Positions 35,265 through 44,162 of a stretch of DNA of 64,000 nucleotides are shown here, piece by piece (position 1 is the stretch's first letter; every line of letters begins with the position of its first letter). The stretch comes from an uncultured Eubacterium sp. (GTDB lineage Bacteria; Bacillota; Clostridia; Lachnospirales; Lachnospiraceae), in NCBI GenBank assembly GCA_934320655.1, contig CAKRFN010000003.1, forward strand, positions 62,001-126,000, written 5' to 3'. The notes beneath the pieces were generated by a model, which was given only the letters and a program-made list of their open reading frames with translations, was not told the DNA's origin and searched no databases. Both the position numbers and the translations under genes were made by a program.

Positions 35265-35942
35265 TTAGTTAGAAGAATGAGGCATGTACTCATATAACTG
35301 CAATGCAGTTGATGCGATCGGCATACTCTGTAAGGTCACCTTTCCGGGTCCGTGTACAACGGTATTGAATAAGCCCTCGCCGCCGAACAGTACGTTTCCA
35401 ACGCCCTTGACTGTGCGTACTTCCATGTTACAGGTCTCAGACATTGCTGCTACATATCCGGTATCTACGACCTTGCAGTCGCCTGCAGCGATCTCATACT
35501 CATGTGCAGATCCGTCTACCTCAAGGAATACGATACCGTTTCCGGTGAATTTACGCATCAGGAAACCTTCTCCGCCGAATAAGCCCTTGCTCAGTTTCTT
35601 CTGCATAAATACTTCGCTGTTGATCTCTCCGATAGATGCCAGATAAGATCCTTTCTGTACGATCACACCGTTTCCGGGTGTAACCTCAACTGCCTGAATA
35701 GATCCGGGGAACTTAGATGCAAATGCGATCTCGCCTGCGCTCTTTGCATAGTAAGTATTCATGAATGCGTTCTCTTTGGTCAGCATACGTCCGAGCATCT
35801 TGCCGAGTCCTCCGGCGCTTGTCTGCATCTCGATCTCGTCATCCATCCAAGCCATTGCGCCAGCTTCACACTGAACAAATTCTCCCTGATCCAGATGTAC
35901 TTTCAAAACCGGCAAATTGCCTCCCTCTACTTTGTACTGCAT
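35265..35942 (-). CDS. AIM24/TIGR00266-family protein
   Basis: A 225-residue all-beta protein of the AIM24 (DUF124) family. Characteristic stretches are CEAGAMAWM, FPGSIQAVEV, SYLAS, KGLFGGEGFLMRKFTGNG and GNVLFGGEGLFNTVVHGPG. The fold is a double jelly-roll like TRAP proteins. The biochemical role in bacteria is unknown. AGGAGG precedes the ATG. It stands alone and converges with the HcpR-like gene 37 bp away. Confidence 0.9.
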   Translation of the reverse strand: MQYKVEGGNLPVLKVHLDQGEFVQCEAGAMAWMDDEIEMQTSAGGLGKMLGRMLTKENAFMNTYYAKSAGEIAFASKFPGSIQAVEVTPGNGVIVQKGSYLASIGEINSEVFMQKKLSKGLFGGEGFLMRKFTGNGIVFLEVDGSAHEYEIAAGDCKVVDTGYVAAMSETCNMEVRTVKGVGNVLFGGEGLFNTVVHGPGKVTLQSMPIASTALQLYEYMPHSSN

Positions 35943-36025
35943 AATAAAATTCCTCCTCTTTTTTATTGTTGATAGTTTATATTCAAGTAACCACGGAATC
36001 GTTGATCTTCAACGCAATTACCTGT

Positions 36026-36202
36026 CTATTCTATTGTATACTGCATGAGCTCATATTTCAACCGACATCCCTCAAAAATTTCCGCGGGAAGTAAAGCTCT
36101 TGCCACGAGCTTCAGATCATCCGACGCCACATCTGTCCGCCGCAGATTCGCATAATCTCCGTCGATCGACACGACCTCATAGTACCATGTCTCCATTATC
36201 AT
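36026..36202 (-). CDS. small 58-residue conserved-looking protein
   Basis: ATG at 36202 with GGAGGG upstream opens a 58-codon frame: starts MIMETWYYEVVSIDGDYANL and ends in LKYELMQYTIE. The pattern (IDGDYANLRR, ARALLPAEIFEGCRL) looks like a folded small beta protein with bias typical of real coding sequence, and it fills an otherwise empty gap. It lies 30 nt after the nitroreductase stop and is likely cotranscribed. No function is known to me. Confidence 0.6.
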   Translation of the reverse strand: MIMETWYYEVVSIDGDYANLRRTDVASDDLKLVARALLPAEIFEGCRLKYELMQYTIE

Positions 36203-36232
36203 TGCCTGTCCCTCCGGTTTGCATTGGATGCC

Positions 36233-36760
36233 TTATTTTACATAGTAGACATAGTTATCTTTTCTGGCTTTCGCAGCAGCCGCCGGTTCTGCGGCATATC
36301 CGAGTGCACAGTGTCCGATGCCCTCATAATCGCCCTCGATCCCCAGCTCTGCCAGCAGCTTTTTGCCAAACTCTGACTCAAATTCCTCTTTTGCACGATG
36401 AATCCAGATGCTCGCCACACCGAGACTCTCGGCTGCGTTCATGAGATTGCCCATGACTAACGATCCATCATAAATATAGGTAGGACGCTCCTTGTCTGCC
36501 AGCACAATCAATATGACCGGTGCTCCGTAAAACGGATCAAAGCCCTCTTTCCAGCCGCCAATCTTCCGGTTCTCCTCTGCGATCTGATCGCGCAGCTTTT
36601 TATCTGTGACTGCTATAATAATCGGAGACTGCATCCCCATTCCGGTCGGTGCATAAGTACCAGCCTTGATGATCGCCTGCAAATCTTCTTCCTTTACCAT
36701 ATCCGGCTTGAATGCACGGCAGCTTCGTCTGCTCTCCAATACCTGTAATGTCTCGTTCAT
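36233..36760 (-). CDS. nitroreductase-family flavoprotein
   Basis: A 175-residue FMN-dependent nitroreductase-like enzyme. The N-terminal RRSCRAFKPDMV, TYAPTGMGMQSP and the C-terminal GIGHCALGYAAEPAAAAKARKDNYVYYV are family marks. Such enzymes use NAD(P)H to reduce quinones, nitro compounds or other acceptors. The ATG at 36760 is preferred since GGAGG is 8 nt away; two earlier in-frame ATGs are too close to or upstream of that site. The substrate is unknown. Confidence 0.88.
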   Translation of the reverse strand: MNETLQVLESRRSCRAFKPDMVKEEDLQAIIKAGTYAPTGMGMQSPIIIAVTDKKLRDQIAEENRKIGGWKEGFDPFYGAPVILIVLADKERPTYIYDGSLVMGNLMNAAESLGVASIWIHRAKEEFESEFGKKLLAELGIEGDYEGIGHCALGYAAEPAAAAKARKDNYVYYVK

Positions 36761-36799
36761 ATTCATTACCTCCCTGTCATTTCTATTTCTATTCAAAAT

Positions 36800-37384
36800 T
36801 TACCCGATATCCACACTCTCCATCGTCTGTTCGACGGATACGACCTCCGGCCCGTTCGCAAATGTTTCCTGATCATCCGCACTCTCTACCGGATCTTCAT
36901 AGTCCTTTTTCTCCTCGTCGTCCCACAACGACTCATATCTCTTTTTCTCCATGCGCTCTGCCATCGCGCCGATATTTTTTGCCATCTGATACAGATCACT
37001 GTCAAATTCCATCAGCTTCTGCTCGTCCTTCAGGGGAACAATATCTCCATGCATGATCCGGATCGCAACTTTCATGAGCTTGCTCATTTCCTCGCCATAT
37101 TCCTTGGCGGCATCCGCCTGCTGCCCGGCGACCACTTCGTTAAACTTCGCATCCCACTGCTCCATCAACTGATCCATATATCCCTTGTACTCATCATACT
37201 TATCCTGCACAGCCTGATAGGTCAGCTCCAGCGTCGCGGACTCCTCAGCGTAAACATTCGCGCCATCCTCGGTGTGTTCGATCTTATCTTTTAGTTCCTT
37301 TCTCTGCCCTGCCAGCTTAAACTTCTGTTCATTGTAAGATTTCAGCAATGAATTGTACGTCTGCCTTGCCTCTCCTACCTTCAT
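36800..37384 (-). CDS. coiled-coil cytoplasmic protein of unknown function
   Basis: A 194-residue, highly charged, helical protein (residues about 5-150 predicted coiled coil: QRKELKDKIEHTEDGANVYAEE and so on), with an acidic tail. The ATG at 37384 follows GGAGG. A longer reading frame that runs into tRNA-Gly is spurious. No family is recognised; similar short coiled-coil proteins are common in Lachnospiraceae. It lies between tRNA-Gly and the nitroreductase gene. Confidence 0.65.
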   Translation of the reverse strand: MKVGEARQTYNSLLKSYNEQKFKLAGQRKELKDKIEHTEDGANVYAEESATLELTYQAVQDKYDEYKGYMDQLMEQWDAKFNEVVAGQQADAAKEYGEEMSKLMKVAIRIMHGDIVPLKDEQKLMEFDSDLYQMAKNIGAMAERMEKKRYESLWDDEEKKDYEDPVESADDQETFANGPEVVSVEQTMESVDIG

Positions 37385-37443
37385 ACCATTTTCCTCCGTG
37401 AAAATATATAAGAAAAATATTACTGTCTGAACAGTACTAAAAA

Positions 37444-37514
37444 AGCAGGGTACGGGAATCGAACCCGCCTCCTCAGCTTGGGAAGCTGATGTACTACCGA
37501 TGTACAAACCCTGC
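37444..37514 (-). tRNA. tRNA-Gly (anticodon CCC)
   Basis: The cloverleaf closes: acceptor GCAGGGT/ACCCTGC, D-arm GTAC..GTAC, anticodon stem TCAGC/GCTGA with loop TTCCCAA, and T-arm GCGGG-TTCGATT-CCCGT. The discriminator base is U, as in bacterial tRNA-Gly. CCA is not encoded, and a run of T follows as a terminator. Confidence 0.95.
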
Positions 37515-37561
37515 ATAAATTACCCGCAATCACACGAATGCACCGCCCAGCCTACGCTATA

Positions 37562-37675
37562 GAAAAAAGTGTCGTGGATTAGACGGCTGCAAGCAGCCGC
37601 CCTCTCTTCGAACGGATAATCTTATTCTATTTTACCACCATTCTGTCAATTCCGCCACTATAAATTTATAGGTTA
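37562..37675 (-). other. unexplained tRNA-like segment and hairpin downstream of the permease gene
   Basis: On the minus strand the stretch TGGCGGAATTGACAGA (about 37643-37658) resembles the 5' part of bacterial tRNA-Leu, but no cloverleaf can be completed. Further on, CGGCTG-CTTG-CAGCCG (37584-37599) forms a hairpin, with a T6 run about 15 nt beyond. It may be a decayed tRNA plus a weak terminator. Confidence 0.3.
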
Positions 37676-37686
37676 TCCCTCAAAAT

Positions 37687-40410
37687 TTATTCCCTGTTTT
37701 TCAGTACCTCGGCGGGCAGGATCTTATTCAGTCTGCCTACAAGCACCCGATTGATCACAAAATACAACAGCAGGATCGACACATACAGCACGATCCACAG
37801 CCACGGCGCAAAGCTGATGTCGATTCCGCAGTTGACATTCGATACCATAAACGGATATACCTGATCCATGACGAATTTCGACAGCGGCAGGCACACCGCA
37901 GCACCGATCGCAATGATAAAGAAATTGCCATCTAAATACAGCCTGCGGATCTCCTTTTTGCGGAATCCGAATACCTTGATCAGCGAGATCGAAAAGGCAG
38001 ACCGGTCAATCATGACCTTCATCATCAGATACATGACCACAACAAAGATCAATGCGGATATTACGACGATCATGATTACCATGCTGCGCATGAGATCCGA
38101 GAAAATACCTGCCGCAGAAACGATATCCTCCTTTGTCACCGTCGCATATAATCTGGCGGCATCCACATGAAGGTCATGATCCGCAAATACGACATTGTAT
38201 GCATCCTCAGATGCCCCAAAAAGCTCCCTTGCATCATCGATATTCATAAATACATAGAACGCAGGCGCATAGGTAGCAATACTCTCCACCCGAAAACCAT
38301 AATCGATCTCGTGCTCCTCATCGTGAAGCAGCAGCTCATCGCCGACCTTCACGCCGTATTTCTGAGCAAGCGCGGACGAAATCGCCGCCTTATTTTTTCC
38401 GGTCGGCAGCCCGACATCAAAATAAGCGGAATTTTCCTGCAAACCGAGCACGTTAATATCCCAGTTATAGCCGAGAATCGCCTTTTTGAGCGTCGTCAGA
38501 TACGCTGCCTCACCACCCTCCGGAGGCTCCTCGGACGGATATTTGTAGGTGTACATATACTCATATTTTGTATCGTTAATATTGTTGACCTTTACGTTAT
38601 CGCAGAGAATCGCCGTATTCAGACTAAGCACCAGGCACACGAGCGAGAGAAACATGCCTAAAATGACTGTGATTCCGGTTCGCATCTCACGCAGCATCTG
38701 TCTGACTCTGAATCTGCCGACAAAGCCCATATTTCCGAGATCAATATTGCTTCCCTTTGGCTGTTTCACCTCGTTTCTAATCAGCGAAAGTGCCGTCCGC
38801 GACAGCTTTTTGCGGATCACAAAATAGTTGACAACGATCGCAACGGCCGGCGGCATGATGACTCCGTATACGATCAGAACCGGCGGAATCAAAACATTCA
38901 GCTTCGGGAGCGAATAATAGGCATACGCATCTGCCATCTGCGTCGGTATACCGATACCGCTGATACCGAGCGCAAAACCGATCAGCCCGGCGACCGTCGT
39001 CACACATACCGGAAGCGTGAGATAGTGCAGCATGAGATCGCCACGCTTCACGCCCAGCGCATAAAGTGCACCGATCACACTGCTTTCCTTCTCAATACCA
39101 TGTACGACAAAGACAGAAATCACATATGCAAACAGCATCATAATCAGAACACCGAACACATATCCGCTCTGCACGTTGATCTGCTGGTCATCGGCAGCCC
39201 CGCCGATCCGCGAGTTATCCTCTGCGGTGAGAAACAGCGTGAGGTTCGCCAGCCCCGTGTCATAATCTTCCAGAAAATCGTCCGTCTGCGTCTTTAGCTC
39301 ATCGACACCGTCTGCCAGCTCCTGCGCGCCGTCGCCCACCTCGGTGACTGCGTCCGTATAATCCCCGATGTCATCCTTAAATTCCTTGATACCTTCGAGG
39401 CTCTTTCTGACGCGGGTCATGCTCAGTGCTGCCAGACCGCCCTCCTGATCGACAAGGCGCTTTAACTCATCACTGAAATTGTTCTCCGTGAGTTCGACCG
39501 AAAAGCCATAGTCCTTCAAGGCGGATGCCGCCTGTTCCAGATAAGCGTCAAACAGATCCTGTGCCGCGTCATTCAGCTCGTCATTGTGACCGGTGATCTC
39601 ATCCAGCCCATCCGCCAGCTCGTTGCTACCGTCCTTTAAGTCGCTGACACCGGTCTGAAAATCATCAAGCACCGCTCCTGTGCGCTCCCAATACTCCTGA
39701 AACATCGGATCTTCGATCGCATCCGTATCTACCTTAATATCCTTGACAGCCTCCCGCACATCCTCATCCGTGGCATTTTCATCCAGCAGATAAGCATACA
39801 GATATGTCTGCGTTTTTTCGCTTTTTCCGGTCTCATGCAGCAGCTCATAAGCGGTGTCTGTCACAAACGCCGTTCCAAAGCTCTTGCTGTCCGCCACAGA
39901 ATCTGCCAGCTCCTTAAACAGTGCGTTATAGTCCGGTGAGGTCACGATACCGGTCACGGTAAAGGCGTGATCCGCGAGCGTGATCGTATCTCCGACCTGA
40001 ATCCCATTCTCCTCACTAAACCGTTTTTCGACAGCGATCTCATTCTCCGCCTCTGCAAGCCTGCCCTCGTCACACTCGGCGAGATCGATCCGCTCACGAT
40101 TTGCAAATACGCGCACGACTTTTCCACTGTCGACCGTATAATCCTCATAAAACATCGGCTCTACCTGCGCCCCGGCATCCTCAATATGTGCGATCTGCGC
40201 ATTCGTGAGCGGCACGAACACCTCAAACTGCCCGTCCTCGCGCTGATTTGCCAGATCATGCTCATTGGTGCCGTCAATGATCGTCACGCCGGCACCGATC
40301 AATGACACGATAATATACATACCGATGATCACGAGAAAACCAAGCGCCAGATACCGGAACAGATTTTCCCGCAGGTCCCTGAAAACCCTTTTTCTCAAAA
40401 CCCTCTGCAT
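37687..40410 (-). CDS. FtsX-type ABC transporter permease, large
   Basis: A 907-residue permease of the MacB/FtsX superfamily. TM1 is near 25-48, a large outer region at 50-430 includes a coiled-coil stretch (about 255-400), then TM clusters at about 430-560 (three to four helices), a second outer MacB-like part at 625-760, and three C-terminal helices (about 765-890). That duplicated layout matches the efflux/peptide-resistance type permeases of Firmicutes. The ATG at 40410 follows GGAGG located in the end of the ATPase gene, one base after its stop. Its ATPase and TetR regulator lie upstream. Confidence 0.88.
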   Translation of the reverse strand: MQRVLRKRVFRDLRENLFRYLALGFLVIIGMYIIVSLIGAGVTIIDGTNEHDLANQREDGQFEVFVPLTNAQIAHIEDAGAQVEPMFYEDYTVDSGKVVRVFANRERIDLAECDEGRLAEAENEIAVEKRFSEENGIQVGDTITLADHAFTVTGIVTSPDYNALFKELADSVADSKSFGTAFVTDTAYELLHETGKSEKTQTYLYAYLLDENATDEDVREAVKDIKVDTDAIEDPMFQEYWERTGAVLDDFQTGVSDLKDGSNELADGLDEITGHNDELNDAAQDLFDAYLEQAASALKDYGFSVELTENNFSDELKRLVDQEGGLAALSMTRVRKSLEGIKEFKDDIGDYTDAVTEVGDGAQELADGVDELKTQTDDFLEDYDTGLANLTLFLTAEDNSRIGGAADDQQINVQSGYVFGVLIMMLFAYVISVFVVHGIEKESSVIGALYALGVKRGDLMLHYLTLPVCVTTVAGLIGFALGISGIGIPTQMADAYAYYSLPKLNVLIPPVLIVYGVIMPPAVAIVVNYFVIRKKLSRTALSLIRNEVKQPKGSNIDLGNMGFVGRFRVRQMLREMRTGITVILGMFLSLVCLVLSLNTAILCDNVKVNNINDTKYEYMYTYKYPSEEPPEGGEAAYLTTLKKAILGYNWDINVLGLQENSAYFDVGLPTGKNKAAISSALAQKYGVKVGDELLLHDEEHEIDYGFRVESIATYAPAFYVFMNIDDARELFGASEDAYNVVFADHDLHVDAARLYATVTKEDIVSAAGIFSDLMRSMVIMIVVISALIFVVVMYLMMKVMIDRSAFSISLIKVFGFRKKEIRRLYLDGNFFIIAIGAAVCLPLSKFVMDQVYPFMVSNVNCGIDISFAPWLWIVLYVSILLLYFVINRVLVGRLNKILPAEVLKNRE

Positions 40411-40411
40411 C

Positions 40412-41113
40412 TTATAAATCCTCCAATTCTGCTGCCGGAATCCGTTTCTCATTCTCGTATTCCCTGCTGATCAGTCCGTCTTTAATAAAAATGACCTTGT
40501 GCACCATATTTTTGATCGAATTGTTATGTGTGACAATGAGCATCGTCGTATGGTACTTTGCGTTAATCTCCTCCAGCAGCACCAGAATATCCCGCGATGT
40601 CTTGGAATCCAGTGCTCCGGTCGGCTCATCACACAGCAAAAGCTTCGGATTTTTCACCAGTGCCCGCGCGATCGCGCAGCGCTGCTGCTGTCCGCCGGAG
40701 AGCTGTGAAGGGAACTTGTTCTGGTGCTCTGTGAGTCCGAGTGTCTCGATGAGCTCATCCATCGGCAGCGGATCATCGGTCAGATACTCGCACACCTGTA
40801 TATTTTCCCGCACGGTCAGATTCGGCACGAGATTATAAAACTGAAAGATAAATCCGAGCTTTGCCCGCCTGTAATCTGCCAGTTGGTCGCTGGTCATGCC
40901 GAAAATCTCCGTCCCGTCGACAATGATCGATCCGGAATCCATCGTGTCCAGACCTCCGATGCAGTTGAGCAGCGTAGACTTTCCGGAACCGGATGTACCT
41001 TGTATGACGCACATCTGTCCCTGCTCGACACCGGTATTGATTCCTTTCAACACCTGAACATAACTCCCTCCCTCACCATAACTTTTCTTGACATCCGATA
41101 CCTTTAAATACAT
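40412..41113 (-). CDS. ABC transporter ATPase, LolD/MacB type
   Basis: A 233-residue ATPase. Walker A GTSGSGKST (about 39), Q-loop FQFYNLVPNLTV, signature LSGGQQQR, Walker B LLLCDEPTGALD and switch His in IVTHN are all present. It powers the FtsX-type permease encoded immediately downstream (1-nt gap). AGGAGG precedes the ATG. A CATAAC-N3-GTTACG operator at 41168-41182 lies 55 bp upstream and links it to the TetR repressor at 41236-41862. Confidence 0.94.
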   Translation of the reverse strand: MYLKVSDVKKSYGEGGSYVQVLKGINTGVEQGQMCVIQGTSGSGKSTLLNCIGGLDTMDSGSIIVDGTEIFGMTSDQLADYRRAKLGFIFQFYNLVPNLTVRENIQVCEYLTDDPLPMDELIETLGLTEHQNKFPSQLSGGQQQRCAIARALVKNPKLLLCDEPTGALDSKTSRDILVLLEEINAKYHTTMLIVTHNNSIKNMVHKVIFIKDGLISREYENEKRIPAAELEDL

Positions 41114-41167
41114 GCTCTTTCCTCCTGTTTTTATGTTTTAATATCCATTCATTTGCTCATATGTTCA

Positions 41168-41182
41168 CATAACAGCGTTACG
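41168..41182 (-). promoter_or_regulatory. operator O3 ahead of the ABC transporter genes
   Basis: CATAAC-AGC-GTTACG, one base different from a perfect inverted repeat and matching O1 and O2 at the tetR promoter, including the 3-nt centre. Confidence 0.7.
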
Positions 41183-41198
41183 TTGTGTGTATTTTTTT

Positions 41199-41230
41199 GG
41201 TCTTTTACTATCTTTTCATAGCAAAAGACC
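41199..41230 (-). other. hairpin directly after tetR
   Basis: Inverted repeat GGTCTTTT-A-CTAT / ATAG-C-AAAAGACC begins 5 nt after the tetR stop. The transcript has an A-run, not U, beyond it, so it is not a classical terminator in this direction. Confidence 0.4.
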
Positions 41231-41235
41231 TGTCA

Positions 41236-41862
41236 TTATGCCCCGACAAGGCTGTACCAGCCTCCGAGCAGATATTTCGTTCCTTTTTCCGCAAAACGAA
41301 GTGCTTCCGCCTCGTTGTCAATATGTGTCACCATAAAAATAAACATATCAATCTGTGAATGCGCCATCCAGTGCACGACCTTGTGATCGACCATCGGCAC
41401 ACCGTTTGCCCTGCACATCGCCTCACAGATATACGCATTGTGCGCATCCATCTGATCGACCAGCCGGTCCGTCAGATACTCCATGCTCGATCCCTGCGAC
41501 TTGGTCAGCACTAAAAGCACCTCATCCCGATAAGTATACAATTCATGCACAATCAGGCTCACCGACTCAAAATCGCTGTTCTCATCATGCGACACATCCT
41601 GCGTGCCGCCCATCTCCTCTTCTTCAAAGGAGAAATGCTCCTGCATCAGCACCTCCAGCCGCTCCATCAGATCTCCCACGACCTGACAAAACAGATCATC
41701 CTTATCCTTAAAAAAGAAATACAACGCGCCGGTCGTGACATCCGCCTTGCGGCAGATACTCCGAAGCGATGCGCCCGCAAAGCCCTTTTCCATAAATTCT
41801 TCCTTCGCATATTTCAAGAGCTGCGCCTTTGTCTCCCGATCATGGGTCTTTTTTTCCGACAT
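41236..41862 (-). CDS. TetR-family repressor
   Basis: A 208-residue TetR regulator. The N-terminal helix-turn-helix is clear (AKEEFMEKGFAGASLRSICRKADVTTGALYFFFKDKDDLF). The ligand domain is unassigned. The second of two adjacent ATGs (41862) is preferred, 5 nt after AGGGGG. Its promoter carries two operator copies, and a third copy lies upstream of the ABC transporter genes that follow, so it most likely represses itself and the transporter. Confidence 0.92.
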   Translation of the reverse strand: MSEKKTHDRETKAQLLKYAKEEFMEKGFAGASLRSICRKADVTTGALYFFFKDKDDLFCQVVGDLMERLEVLMQEHFSFEEEEMGGTQDVSHDENSDFESVSLIVHELYTYRDEVLLVLTKSQGSSMEYLTDRLVDQMDAHNAYICEAMCRANGVPMVDHKVVHWMAHSQIDMFIFMVTHIDNEAEALRFAEKGTKYLLGGWYSLVGA

Positions 41863-41930
41863 CATATCCCCCTAAAACCTACAGAACCTGTCACCGGCAG
41901 CCTTCCGGATGCACGGCAAAAAAAATGTAA

Positions 41931-41989
41931 CATAACAATGTTATGTAGGATAACACCGTTATGTTACACTGATTTACCATTTTTGTCAA
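41931..41989 (-). promoter_or_regulatory. tetR promoter with operators O1 and O2
   Basis: TTGACA (41984-41989), 17-bp spacer, TAACAT (41961-41966). O1 is CATAAC-AAT-GTTATG (41931-41945) and O2 is GATAAC-ACC-GTTATG (41949-41963), centres 18 bp apart; O2 overlaps the -10. The pair is nested in a larger inverted repeat with 11-bp arms (41926-41936, 41958-41968). Confidence 0.8.
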
Positions 41990-41994
41990 TACTT

Positions 41995-42771
41995 TTATGA
42001 TACGATTTCTGTATTCTGCTGCATTGGCTCTGCACTCTGCTGTACAAACTCTGTACCCATCTGCACCGGCTCTGCCTCCCTGTGCACAAGCTCGCGATCC
42101 TGCCGCGCCTGTTTTTTTACAAAACGATATGCCCAGATATCTATGACGATCACAAACAGCAGGAAAAATAACATCAGCCAGTCCGAATCCAGCGACAGTG
42201 AGGTATCATAGATACCGTGCTCGATCGCCGACACGAGTACCGACCGCCGCAGACACTGTTTCCGGCGCTTTTTATCGCCCTTGAGATCTGCCTCCTTCGC
42301 CATGCCGAAGAAATATCCCATGATCACACCGTCGATCGCGTGCGAGGGAACCGACAGCAGCATCCGGCTGATCGCAGTATCCAGACCGCCATCCATCACA
42401 TAGATCACGTTTTCAATCGCTGCAAAACCGAGTGCTGAGGTCACACAGTACACAATCGCATCGAACTTATAGTTGAATGCGGGATCTTTCCACGCTGCTT
42501 TCTTGGCAGCCTTCATTTTCCAGTATTCCTCTACGACCGCCACACATATAAAGTTATCCAGAACGATATAGGCAACCGAGGTTTCCTCAAAAAACAGACC
42601 TACCACATCACCCAGTATGAGCTCTAAAATAATCGTCGGGATCACGGAGAGCACGCCCAGAAAAAATATTTTCCACAGCAGTTTCCTGGGCTCTCTTTCA
42701 ATCTTATCCTGACGATAGATCCACACCGCCAGCGCGATTGCCGGTAACAGTGCCAATACGATTAAAAACAT
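41995..42771 (-). CDS. PrsW-family intramembrane metalloprotease
   Basis: A 258-residue multi-pass membrane protein of the PrsW family. About seven hydrophobic segments cover residues 1-220. The conserved motifs are present: EEYWK (Glu-Glu), FAAIEN, SHAIDGVIMGYFFG and SAIEHGIYD. PrsW of Bacillus cleaves the anti-sigma factor RsiW. The C-terminal 30 residues carry an imperfect repeat (AEPVQMGTEFVQQ / AEPMQQNTEIV). Its ribosome binding site lies in the last codons of the upstream lipoprotein gene (2-nt gap), so they are translationally coupled. No sigma/anti-sigma pair is next to it; the neighbouring lipoproteins are candidate substrates. Confidence 0.88.
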   Translation of the reverse strand: MFLIVLALLPAIALAVWIYRQDKIEREPRKLLWKIFFLGVLSVIPTIILELILGDVVGLFFEETSVAYIVLDNFICVAVVEEYWKMKAAKKAAWKDPAFNYKFDAIVYCVTSALGFAAIENVIYVMDGGLDTAISRMLLSVPSHAIDGVIMGYFFGMAKEADLKGDKKRRKQCLRRSVLVSAIEHGIYDTSLSLDSDWLMLFFLLFVIVIDIWAYRFVKKQARQDRELVHREAEPVQMGTEFVQQSAEPMQQNTEIVS

Positions 42772-42773
42772 AC

Positions 42774-43589
42774 TTACTCCTCCCCTGCGTCATTCTGATC
42801 CGATGTTTGTCCCCGCTTCTTTTCTTTCCACTTGTCGATCCGCCAGCCTATTTCCAGTATCAGCCAAATACCAAGGGCAATCGTCCCTATGATGTCGAAC
42901 ACTGGAAACGCCGGCTCTCTATCAATCATCTGGTAATCACTCTGCAGCTTCTTGAACATCGCCATGCGATCCATGAAATCGACCGTCAGGTGTGCCTCCG
43001 GGTCTGTGTAAAACGTTGTTCTGTAGATATTGGTATAGACCTGGCGGAAAAAGCCAAGACCGTCTACTCCCATATAACCTTTACCGACCGGACTGCCATC
43101 CCAGTCAAACAATATCGTGCCGCCTTTGCTGCTGCAATAGTCCATCTCCTCACCATCGGTATCTAAAAATATGAGAAACGTATCTCTCCCTCCGTCCATT
43201 GTATCCAGATACCGTTCCTGTGCATAACCCAGACAGTTTCCATCTGCATCATAATATCCATAAGTCGTGCCGTGTGTCCTGTCCTCATTGATCGGCTCAT
43301 CGGTCACATAATCAATGGAAAACCATTCCTCACCATCGATATACACCGTGTCCCCTTGCAGATATCCGGCGACTTTCCCATCTGCCACGATCTCCGTTTT
43401 TTTCTTCTTGGAATACAGATCTGCATAGATCTCAATATTCTCTGCGGTATTCAGCGCCTCGATTGCTTCCTCTGCGCTGTCAAATTCCATCTGTGGTGCC
43501 TTGCCGCAGCCTGTCAGCCACAGACATCCGGTGAGGACAGTCATCATCACCGCCCATGAATGCCATCGTTTTTGTTTCTTTTTGTCCAA
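42774..43589 (-). CDS. lipoprotein A with C-terminal membrane segment (paralogue of 44163-44885)
   Basis: Unrecognised family. A TTG at 43589 is preferred: GGGAG lies 9 nt upstream and the product (271 residues) begins with a clean lipoprotein signal peptide, lipobox LTGC near residue 26. The outer domain has FDSAEEAIEALN, VTDEPINED, TYGYYDADGNCLGYAQER, shared with the second lipoprotein of this operon. A single TM helix lies at about 230-250 (IIGTIALGIWLILEIGW), followed by a charged tail. Being tethered at both ends is unusual. An ATG at 43616 would add nine residues but lacks a site. It overlaps PrsW translationally. Confidence 0.7.
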   Translation of the reverse strand: MDKKKQKRWHSWAVMMTVLTGCLWLTGCGKAPQMEFDSAEEAIEALNTAENIEIYADLYSKKKKTEIVADGKVAGYLQGDTVYIDGEEWFSIDYVTDEPINEDRTHGTTYGYYDADGNCLGYAQERYLDTMDGGRDTFLIFLDTDGEEMDYCSSKGGTILFDWDGSPVGKGYMGVDGLGFFRQVYTNIYRTTFYTDPEAHLTVDFMDRMAMFKKLQSDYQMIDREPAFPVFDIIGTIALGIWLILEIGWRIDKWKEKKRGQTSDQNDAGEE

Positions 43590-43689
43590 ATCTATGTACT
43601 CCCTCTCCTGTATCATCAAGCATTTGTTGTGTGATCTGTGGATCTGCTTATAGATCCGTTTGTGCTTAATTTCTATTACTGCTGATAAA

Positions 43690-44079
43690 CTACACTCCTG
43701 CGTCCTCAATCTGCTTGGCGGTGATCCCAACCAGCTCCATGCAGCGCTTTTTCTTGTTTCCGAATGCACCTGACAGGCTGGTCAGTCCACCGGTCAGATC
43801 GCTCAATACTGCATTTTTTACGAGATTGCCAACACCTACTACCTCTGAAGAACGCATCACCTGGTACTTTCCTTTTCCGACATTCATAATCCATACCTGA
43901 TTGTTGCGATCCTGCTCCGGAAATACGATTACCGGATTAAATCCGTGCTTGGTATAAGTCGGTTCTCCCGCCTCAAACGGAATCACTTTGATCGCCTCAT
44001 ACAGCTCCTCCATGGTACCATAAGTACCCTTCAGATTTAATTTTACATTTTTTACACCTAATGCTTCACCCAGTCCCAT
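43690..44079 (-). CDS. small cytosolic protein of the 42-48 kb operon, unknown
   Basis: A 129-residue protein with no signal peptide or clear membrane helix. AGGAGG precedes the ATG. Motifs visible: GTYGTMEELYEAIKVIPFEAGEP, a central VIVFPEQDRNNQVWIMNVGKGKYQVMRSS beta hairpin, and a glycine-rich region near 90-108. I do not recognise the family. It lies between the two paralogous lipoprotein genes, so a role with them is inferred from position. Confidence 0.65.
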   Translation of the reverse strand: MGLGEALGVKNVKLNLKGTYGTMEELYEAIKVIPFEAGEPTYTKHGFNPVIVFPEQDRNNQVWIMNVGKGKYQVMRSSEVVGVGNLVKNAVLSDLTGGLTSLSGAFGNKKKRCMELVGITAKQIEDAGV

Positions 44080-44162
44080 TGTATCACTCCTCCTGATTTC
44101 TCCTGTTCACACGCTAAGGAATATAAGCAGATCAACAGGTCACACAACATGCCAACAGCCTT

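Noticed and set aside
37385..37516. N-terminal extension of the coiled-coil gene
   Set aside because: It is translated tRNA-Gly sequence; the GGAGG before 37384 marks the real start.
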